Origin: Dryococelus australis
Taxonomy: Eukaryota; Arthropoda; Insecta; Phasmatodea; Phasmatidae
NCBI GenBank assembly: GCA_029891345.1
Contig: CM057002.1
Location: forward strand, 61,184,777 to 61,248,776
Length of the DNA: 64,000 bases
Direction: 5' to 3'
Shown here piece by piece: positions 56,765 through 64,000 of the stretch. The position numbers were made by a program, and so were the translations under genes. A model generated the notes under the pieces. That model was not told the origin of the DNA, ran no database searches, and was given only the letters and a program-made list of their open reading frames with translations. Within the stretch, counting starts at the first letter, position 1, and the number at the start of each line of letters is the position of its first letter.

Positions 56765-57164
56765 TAGACTGTTCAAGGTAAACTGAGCACTTATGAAAGC
56801 CCTGCTTGAGATCTACTTGTATAAACATTGTGTATTCTTCCGCCGTATGCAAAATAAACATTGTTATGGGCCTGGTCACTTTCATGCGTCGGTCAGGTGA
56901 AACTGTGAAAAAAAAAAAACAATTAAAGTAAATATATTACATATCTGCTAATTCTTATAATCTGATGCACTGAAAAAGAGAGAGGAAAAAAAAACAGATA
57001 AGAAGATAAATAATATCAGTTTTCACAAATGTTTCACCCAACACGTTTAATTCAACTTTAAAACATGGAACTACTTGCCCTCCGTCGTTATCAACTTTAC
57101 CGGGCGCATGTCTCTTAGGGCGCAGGTAGTTTTCAAAAGTGCTCACTTTATCGTGAACAGCCTT
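56765..57164. mobile_element. TA-flanked MITE, family A, copy 10
   Basis: TA flanks both sides. It starts TAGACTGTTCAAGGTAAACT and ends TTTATCGTGAACAGCCTT. The interior follows copy 2 (GAGATCTACTTGTATAAACA, CATGCGTCGGTCAGGTGAAA), with a small deletion near the right end. Confidence 0.9.
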
Positions 57165-57707
57165 TAGCAATCACCGTCTTATAACTTACTCGCCAGCCGG
57201 TAGCCCCAGCCAATCGGAAAACCTTCTGCAGCGCGCAGTTGTCAATCAGGACACAAGGCCCGTCCCCAGAGCCTGAACAACCAATCAACTCATTGTTTAG
57301 ATACATCCATGCCAAATGAACAGCTATGCCGTTTTATTTATGTATATATGTATCGGTTCCTAAAATATTGTTGAATTATTTTTTAATTGCGGTATTCATA
57401 TCAAAAGGGCACGTAATGGATCGGGCACGTCACGTTTCCGTCCAGTATCCTCGCTACCAGTAGTTTACCGATACGCGATGTCCTGGAACGTGCCCGACCG
57501 TACAACGTGTATTCTGTGTCCAATATGTAGCTGGTAGCGTTTCTGCTCCTGAACCGGAGTATCAGTTTTCAATTCCCGATAGAGACCCTTGAAATTTTTT
57601 TTTTTAAAAGTGGTCAGCGGGCCTACTTCACCTCCATCTTGCGGAAGGCAACGGAAAAGCCACAGATACATCACAACCAGTCGCCCTCGGGCACAGCACG
57701 ATGGTAG
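57165..57707. other. unassigned intergenic DNA
   Basis: Contains CGGGCACGT (57,422) and the inverted ACGTGCCCG (57,488), separated by about 60 bp, and a segment TTGCGGAAGGCAACGGAAAA. I cannot assign it to a known element. Confidence 0.35.
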
Positions 57708-58011
57708 ATAGGTAATGTATGCTCGGAGTCAACAGGGATTAGGGAGTGGATCGATGGCTCGGTCGAGCGCAGGCCGCCATGTTGGATTGTAGACTTCCCG
57801 CTCTGTCATTCTGGTCACGCAACCGCCATATTGGTAGCCAGTAGGTCACCATCTTTGCCAGTCATCTTTGTAGTCAGTATGCCGCCATATTGGTAACCAG
57901 TATGTCATTTTGTGATGCTCTGGCACTTCGAGGGTTTCCTCCGAGTGGTCCCATTTTTCTCTCTCTTTCACTCCCTAATCCATCTTGTCCCCGAGCATAC
58001 ATTACCTATAT
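57708..58011. mobile_element. inverted-repeat element with YY1/Pho-type motifs
   Basis: Terminal inverted repeats of about 40 bp begin ATAGGTAATGTATGCTCGG on the left and are mirrored by CCGAGCATACATTACCTAT on the right. Both continue into GGGATTAGGGAGTGG-like sequence. The interior repeats a CCGCCATNTTGG motif three times (57,773, 57,823, 57,881), with AACCAGTATG-type repeats between. No target duplication is obvious. Confidence 0.7.
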
Positions 58012-58774
58012 ACTCACGATATTTATCACAGATACGTCCGAGTTTCCTACTATACTTCTGGCGATCAACTTATCACCAACTTCCTACTCTCCGTTTCCAA
58101 ACCCCTGGTGACCCAATTACTGGTTTACTTTGAAAAAAGAAAGTCAGTCGCATGTGATGTGGATTAGTAAGGGAACTCAAAATTAACATGTGTTTATTTT
58201 GCTGTTGAAGAAGCGTTTTGTAAGGGGGGATGGTTGCTTGTTAGAATGAAGCACAGAAGTACTGAGTCGGTAAGGGCGTAGCTGGCCGGCACATCTAATG
58301 CAGTTCCCCGTTTGTGTGCAATTGCACTTACGTGCAGTGTTTCAGTAGTGCAGCGACCAAATACAGAGCTTCAAGCGGTGACAGTATCGCTTACTGAAGA
58401 TTCCAGTGGAGTCGTCTATTCTAGTTTCGCACGAGTACGGTTATTATTTTTTCAAATGTAACTGTCTAAATGGGACCTTTTCAGCTACGTTGGATGTCCG
58501 AAATAATTGTTCTGATACGCGGTGATAACTTTGAAGGTACCGTTCTTTAGTTTTATCAAAGGGGTGGAGGTGAGGTTGCAGTCGGATCACCTGCCTCTAG
58601 CAATGGCCAATCGGGCGTTGCCTTTGGCATACATTCCACCACTGCTCCATCTCCACCTAAATATATCACCATCGGCACTGGGACATCGGCTTATAAGCGC
58701 CCCCCCCCCAATATCACTCTCATTCAATCTCGTTTAGGCGTCTGAAGTATTGTTTATAATAAACACATTATCAC
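58012..58774. other. unassigned intergenic DNA
   Basis: No gene is supported. A segment around 58,560-58,690 (ACATTCCACCACTGCTCC) weakly resembles the SINE core. Confidence 0.35.
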
Positions 58775-59348
58775 TTGAGGCGATGGAAATCTGCGAAAAA
58801 GTTTTGAGCCAGCATAATTTCTATAAAACTCTAAGTAGTTTTTTCTTTCGTGATTGGATGAACAAGGTATTGACTCGGCTAAGTTCTTTGCAGATCAACA
58901 TGGAAGTTCTGCCTTGTAGTATCAGAATCCTCATTGGCCCAGAGAAATGTGATAGTAGCTTCGCACATGCATGACAGCCGATAAGTAGGGATAGAAAAAT
59001 CTCGCGAATTTATTTCAGGACAAGATAAACGTCAAACACATATACAGTGAAATCACCTTCGCAATTGGATCACAGTTTATTAGACCCGCCCTGCGCGTCT
59101 CTGGACCAATAGCAGACTTGCAAGGAAACACCTTGTGAATCCCATGACTGCCAGGTGTGGGGCAACAGTCAATGGACACACAGCTGAGGCCCCAGTACGC
59201 AGAGGACTGAGGAGTCTAGCCTACAGGTTATTGAATTCGCGACATTCTCCTATACCTACCAATAAGGAAAGAAAATTTTCGAACATGTCTACAGTACGTT
59301 GAATCCTAGCAAACAGTCAACTTTTCCCGTGATAAACCACCATCTCTA
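58775..59348. mobile_element. hAT-like MITE, family K, split by a family C insertion
   Basis: Family K starts TTGAGGCGATGGAAATCTGC, stops at GCCGATAAG (58,985), and resumes at 59,259 with CCAATAAGGAAAGAAAATTT. It ends GATAAACCACCATCTCTA. The outer flanks ATTATCAC and ATTGCCAC share six of eight bases. Confidence 0.87.
58986..59258. mobile_element. hAT-like MITE, family C, nested in family K (273 bp)
   Basis: It runs from TAGGGATAGAAAAATCTCGC to the inverted CGCGACATTCTCCTATACCTA. The 8-bp flanks are CCGATAAG (58,978-58,985) and CCAATAAG (59,259-59,266). Removing it and one flank recreates the uninterrupted family K sequence seen at 39.7 and 62.5 kb. Confidence 0.93.
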
Positions 59349-59764
59349 ATTGCCACAAAATTGAAGTGAATATCAAACCAGCTGCAAAATATTCCAAACA
59401 ACAGGTATGCTGACGACGTAAAATACAATAATAGCTGTATATTATACGGCAATATAATTACTAATATGGCACTAGCTAGTTAATCGTTATTATTGTTCCT
59501 TAAGGTTGTCGCCTAGCAAGCGCTTGAACTGAGTTGAAGGATGTTTGAAATGTATATTTTTGAAGAAGTTCCCCAAAATGTTTACCTACGGAATGGAAAC
59601 GCGCCTCACACGAGGACGGCAAGAACGAATCGGTACTTTGAAGATAACATGCATGCTATAAATATTATTACGGCGCCCTCTAACATCGCTAGAAACGCCT
59701 TGTTTAACCCGTTCGGTCACGTATTAATTTCCCAGTTGAAGTGTTGCAATCACGTAATTTGTTG
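59349..59764. other. unassigned intergenic DNA
   Basis: The 100-codon frame at 59,541-59,843 has no known domain and overlaps family R, so I do not call it a gene. Confidence 0.4.
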
Positions 59765-59950
59765 GCATGAACTGTACTTGGGTACAGCAATTTTTTTCTC
59801 TACCAATGAGCAACGTGCTGCTTGTTCGATGATATTGGCATGAACCATTCATTTCAAAGACGAATGTAGAAAAGTCCACAAATGACATTAGCCCTGCTGT
59901 GTCTGGTTCCGGTCATAACTTTCATTCGTTTGCAACGTGTCCACAATTGC
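59765..59950. repeat. dispersed repeat, family R, copy 2 (reverse of copy 1)
   Basis: CAACGTGCTGCTTGTTCGAT, then GGCATGAACCATTCAT, then TGTAGAAAAGTCCAC, then AACTTTCATTCGTTTGCAAC align in reverse with 26,165-26,400. Confidence 0.65.
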
Positions 59951-60074
59951 GGGCGTCGTGACTGGACGGGTTAAGTCGGCTTCATTTTAAAACGTACTTA
60001 TTGTCTGGAGACGAGCCGAACTACGACAGAAGACAGCACTCGAAATTTGCTACAGACTTTCCATCAATAAAGTG

Positions 60075-60160
60075 ATAGCGTTGCGCGCCAGTTCAGAGCC
60101 TTGCGCATAGCGGCGATGGGGTGTTTGACGCACATGTCAGTATCGCCCTTATCGCCACCT
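60075..60160 (+). repeat. family M repeat, copy 3
   Basis: CGCGCCAGTTCAGAGCCTTG, then GCGCATAGCGGCGATGG, then GTCAGTATCGCCCTTATCGC align with the reverse of 36,412-36,510. Confidence 0.6.
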
Positions 60161-60189
60161 TGGATCTGAGATTTAGACGCGTAAACAGC

Positions 60190-60454
60190 TCTACAAATGC
60201 AATTCTTAACTGACAAAGGGCGCCACTGTTGACTTCCTTTGGTTATTGGCTGCGTGTCTACGTGAGAAGACATGTTATTATTTGACTGGGGCAGTCGTAA
60301 TAAAGTAACTCCGAATCTGAAAGTCCATGATTCGTAGACAGACTCTTGAGGCACGTGACATTTAAAAATCATCCAACCACTAAAGTGCATATGGAGAAAG
60401 TGTTTTGGAGTACAACTGGACTTGAAATCTTTTCGCGAAAAACACCCTTCCGTA
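60190..60454. mobile_element. hAT-like MITE, family J, reverse copy
   Basis: In reverse it reads GGTGTTTTTCGCGAAAAGAT, ACTCCAAAACACTTTCTCCA, TTTAGTGGTTGGATG, CAGTCAAATAATAACATG and TCTTCTCACGTAGACACG, the same order as the copy at 27,967-28,262. The inner end near 60,190 is not sharply defined. Confidence 0.75.
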
Positions 60455-61001
60455 CCGATTTTCCTTAGAAAGGATTAACAATATGAAAATGAAATTCATA
60501 AGATGGTTTTGTATTTTTTTCCGAGGAACAAACACACTGATAAGAACTTTTGAAAAACATATTACAGAAACTGGACAGATTCCGCAGGTTCGACATCACA
60601 TACTAGACAAGATAGGCACACGATACTCGTTGTAGTTTATATTACCTAACTGTTATCAACGAATTATTGGCTCACTGTATCACGAACATACTATCAGTGG
60701 CCTTGTCACGCAACTCTTTAAAATGCCCGAATTGTTATCGGCCGTAGCATCACGCGAGGACTGCCGTAGAGTGGCTGTGTTATTAACGTGTTATGTCAAC
60801 ATTATTTCATTAACGTGAGTACGCCACGTTATCAGCAACAGTTAATTAAGATATTATCAACACACACACAACATTGTTTTCTGTACACAAGTGGGTATTT
60901 GGTGGTGTTGTGATATCTGGCCATTATCAGGATCATAATTAGTCGTTTTTTTTTTTTTCAGTTAAATGGACAAACCTAAATTTTTATTTTTGCACTCCAT
61001 A
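60455..61001. other. unassigned intergenic DNA
   Basis: No gene recognised. Confidence 0.45.
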
Positions 61002-61175
61002 TAGGTTGTTCATGGCAAAGTGGGCTATTTTGAAAAGAACTTTTGAAAATAATCATTGTTTGTAACTACATTTACACCACATTAGGCATTGGCATATAAG
61101 TTTCCAGTTATGTTGGCAACGGATGAATTGAAATCGTTCTTTACACTAGGCGTTGCATGCGAGTGTAATGTCTAA
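61002..61175. mobile_element. MITE, family A, decayed partial copy
   Basis: TAGGTTGTTCATGGCAAAGT follows TA and matches the family end. Later ACTACATTTACACC and GGCAACGGATGAATTG recall the interior, but the right end is missing. Confidence 0.5.
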
Positions 61176-61183
61176 GATATGAC

Positions 61184-61466
61184 TAGGGATAGGTAAACGT
61201 CGCCAGTTCAATGACATGTATGCTACACTCCACAATCCTTTATATAGTCGAACGTCAGGTGTTTGTTCATTGGCTGTTGCCCCAGTGTTACCCCGCGTTT
61301 AACAGTACGGGATTCGCTTCTTGTTCCATTGCAAGTCGGCTATTGCCGTGGAGTCGTCCAGGGTGTCTCTTATAAACTCTGATCCAATTACGAAGGTGAC
61401 TCCAGTGTACACGCGTTTGAAATCTATATTGTCCTGAAATGAAGTCGCGAGTTTTTCCCATCTCTA
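61184..61466. mobile_element. hAT-like MITE, family C, reverse copy
   Basis: It runs from TAGGGATAGGTAAACGTCGC to the inverted TCGCGAGTTTTTCCCATCTCTA. The flanks GATATGAC and TATATGAC match at seven of eight bases. The interior matches the family in reverse (TCATTGGCTGTTGCC, TTGCAAGTCGGCTATTG). Confidence 0.88.
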
Positions 61467-62156
61467 TATATGACGTAAAAGCTTAATTTTTTTTTTCGCG
61501 TAGTGCTGTCTTCCAAAATGGTACACCAATAACGATATACCTCTCGTTAATTATTTGTTTATATTATGACTTCTCTCAAAGTACAACATTTGGTTTAAAT
61601 TGTTTGAGAGGTTCCTGAGATATGAATATGGCGCCATAAATATAAAACGAAGGTCGTTTTGAAAATAAGAACACTGCGCCGTAGAAGAGAATGTCAGAAG
61701 TCCTTATTAAATGTTGTATGTTTACCGAGTTTAGTGAAATTCAGTTCATAGTTGAAAAGTTTATATAGGGAACACATCACAGACAGAGATAGGAAAATGA
61801 TCTCATAACCCTACCATTCCTTTGGTGGATACGTTAATGCCACAAGGAATACAATTATTAATGCAGACGCGGTGGAAACCGTATTTTACCTAACAATAAC
61901 CGATTTTGAATGCATTTATCGTGATCAGAGCATGACGATTGCGATTATGTGTAGTCAGCTTCGTGCTTTGTTCTTAGAATTCATAGATCGTTCAGAAAGT
62001 AGGGTAGAAATTTCATTAGATAGAAATCTAATGATTATTACTGATCATGTAAACATTCTATTTGACTGAATGATTACCAATTTTGAAGTGGCGATCTTCC
62101 AGAAATAAGTAGGTACACTTTCAGAGAGTAAACGGATTTGTCACATAGTTAGTACG
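61467..62156. other. unassigned intergenic DNA
   Basis: No gene recognised. The 65-codon frame at 61,872-62,069 has no recognised domain. Confidence 0.4.
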
Positions 62157-62262
62157 TAGGGACACACAAATTTCGCAATAAGATTTCCTCGCACACCAGA
62201 TTTCAACACTCTATGAGGGACCAGGACAGTCAAAAACCTTCTCACGTGGCCCCTCAAACATT
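62157..62262. mobile_element. hAT-like MITE, 5' fragment
   Basis: TAGGGACACACAAATTTCGC and AAGATTTCCTCGCACACCAG resemble the second fragment at 50.68 kb. It stops at the family K element, and no partner end is seen. Confidence 0.5.
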
Positions 62263-62271
62263 TACCATGCT

Positions 62272-62568
62272 TAGAGATGATGGAAAATCGCGATAATTTT
62301 TTCAGGCAACATATCTTCTATAACACTCTAACTAGTTTATTCTTTCATGATTGAGTGAACAAGGTTCTGACCCCGCTAAGTTGTCTGCAGACCAATCACG
62401 AACTTTCTGCCTTATGGTATTAGTATTCTCATTGGCCCAGTGAAATGGGGTAGTACCTTCATACATGCATGACAGCCAATAAGGAAAAAAAAAACCGTTC
62501 GGACATGTGTACAGTACGTTAAATCGTAACGAACAGTGAACTTTTCCCGTGATAAAACATCATCTCTT
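62272..62568. mobile_element. hAT-like MITE, family K, complete (297 bp)
   Basis: It starts TAGAGATGATGGAAAATCGC and ends with the inverted GATAAAACATCATCTCT. Perfect 8-bp duplications, ACCATGCT, lie at 62,264-62,271 and 62,569-62,576. It is the reference uninterrupted copy of the family. Confidence 0.94.
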
Positions 62569-62576
62569 ACCATGCT

Positions 62577-64000
62577 GGAGAAAATGGACTGTTGGAGTCA
62601 CTTGAAACTTATATTACTTAAATTTAATTAAATCTTTCACTTTTATAGCGTATATAGTTGGTATCCTAACATTTATTACAATCAAATCATGACTGTACAG
62701 ACCCTGACAAGACATGATAACCTCGCCGGGCTTTGTTGCACAAAATGACAGTTGTCTGTGGTTACTGTACAAAAGAATTTAAGCTCAATAATGATGGAGA
62801 ATAAATATATCAAAATGGCGATATTACATCAATGATATATCGATAAAAATCATCGATTTCATTTCAACGAATTTTATCGATATTAATATATTTTTCCAGG
62901 TATCGGAAATAAATATTTTAAAATGCTCTTTTATTAAACTCTGTTTTAATTCAAAAATTTAATCAAAAGTTACTATGTTACTTTGGTAACATGCACAAAA
63001 ACAGGCGACACATCTATCTGCAATACCTCATGTCCTCAATATTTAATATTCCAAGCAATTTCAATTTTTCAAGTCCTTTACTACATAACATTGCGGATTC
63101 CGATGCACCAGAAATCAGTTTTTTTTTTCGCTGTATCATTTCGTAAAATTTTACTTTTATAAATTACCAATATAAATAATATCGATATTTTTTTCCGATA
63201 TCAACTCCTCTAATATTTTGTAAACAGTGTGATGTGAAAATGTTTTTAATAGGTCTACATATACGTGATTATAGATATGAAACATTGCTATTAACGGTGC
63301 GTACAATACAAGTGCATAATTAGCATATTGTGATAGGTCAGGTCGAGGGATTACAGTCATGTGTTGACAATTACAGCATGTTATATACTATTGCGGATTG
63401 ATACATCGCGGATGGACACAAACACACTCGTGTAATACTGAGAAATATAAAATCGTTTTATAAATGCAGTGACATTATAAACCTAAAGCATTAAATTTCA
63501 TTCTGTTCGGTGGTTGTGATGTTATCAGTAGGGGGACACACTTCCAGACATATTCGTACGATTGCATAAGCCCATCTTTCCAAGGGCAGTAGCCCAATTA
63601 GGGACGTAATTTCATACATGACAAATTTGAGAACTGCATTTCAAATACGGGTTTGAAATGCGGAACTACTTTTCGTAATTCACTGCAACTGTTGCCTTCA
63701 CTGTAGACACGTATGTAGTTATGGACGGGAATATTTCTCAAAAGTTGGCAACGAATAATTAACGGGGTACTTGCGCTGTTACGCGTATTCGTTAGCTTTT
63801 ACGTGGTTACGGCCTACGTTGTAATCGAAACTCGGCCTTGTTTGCATCTGCTGCACTATCTAATAGAAAAAAACACGCCGGGGGGGGGGGGGGGGGGGAG
63901 AGAGATAACGTTGTCAGTCTGCTGAAGTGGGCCGGTTCTCGCTCGGAGCGGAAGAGAAGTGGGTCGTAGTATGTTGTTGGCACAACACCGCAATGCGTGC
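62577..64000. other. unassigned DNA with TATCGATA motifs and a G19 run
   Basis: Three TATCGATA octamers lie at 62,838, 62,875 and 63,180. A G19 run occupies 63,880-63,898. No gene is recognised up to the window edge. Confidence 0.45.

Overview
This window looks like non-coding DNA from a large, repeat-rich animal genome, most likely an arthropod and perhaps an insect. The reasons are AT-rich sequence, dense small inverted-repeat transposons, tRNA-derived SINEs, remains of arthropod-type LINE and Tc1 elements, and long simple repeats. The taxon is an inference. I found no intact host protein gene, no functional tRNA or rRNA gene, and no CRISPR array. The longest open frames (461, 570 and 590 codons) are artefacts of tandem repeats that lack stop codons.

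Layout. 1-450: LINE reverse transcriptase fragment on the minus strand. 1.9-6.0 kb: SINE remnant followed by a 3.9-kb array of a roughly 40-bp minisatellite. 6-13 kb: unassigned DNA with one TTAA-flanked MITE. 13-25 kb: TA-flanked MITEs, two arms of a foldback element in inverted orientation, an LTR on the minus strand carrying a heat-shock-element cluster, and a second TTAA MITE. 25-34 kb: SINEs and hAT-like MITEs, two of them integrated side by side at the same 8-bp target, plus a CpG-rich 20-bp tandem repeat. 37.1-38.0 kb: solo LTR. 38.9-40.7 kb: dead Tc1-like transposase broken by three MITEs. 41.9-45.1 kb: a 33+13-bp composite tandem repeat, a LINE 3' end inside a MITE, and a 21-copy 63-bp array whose unit contains the end of a MITE. 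45-64 kb: SINEs, nested MITEs, and a compound CA/TA microsatellite.

Family letters are mine. A and B: TA-flanked, end AAGGCTGTTCACGGTAAAG. C, C2, E, F, J and K: hAT-like, ends TAGRGA with TTCGCG close behind, 8-bp target duplications, about 270-297 bp. D: TA-flanked, end TAGTCTACTCGCGGTTTC. G, H, I and one at 31 kb: ends starting CACT. N: foldback starting CTTAAGGCCACGATC. O: TTAA-flanked. M and R: dispersed repeats without clear ends.

Nothing here forms a gene pathway. The interest lies in the transposon history: nesting in both directions between two MITE families, reuse of identical insertion targets, an array grown across a transposon end, and heat-shock-type promoter elements in an LTR.
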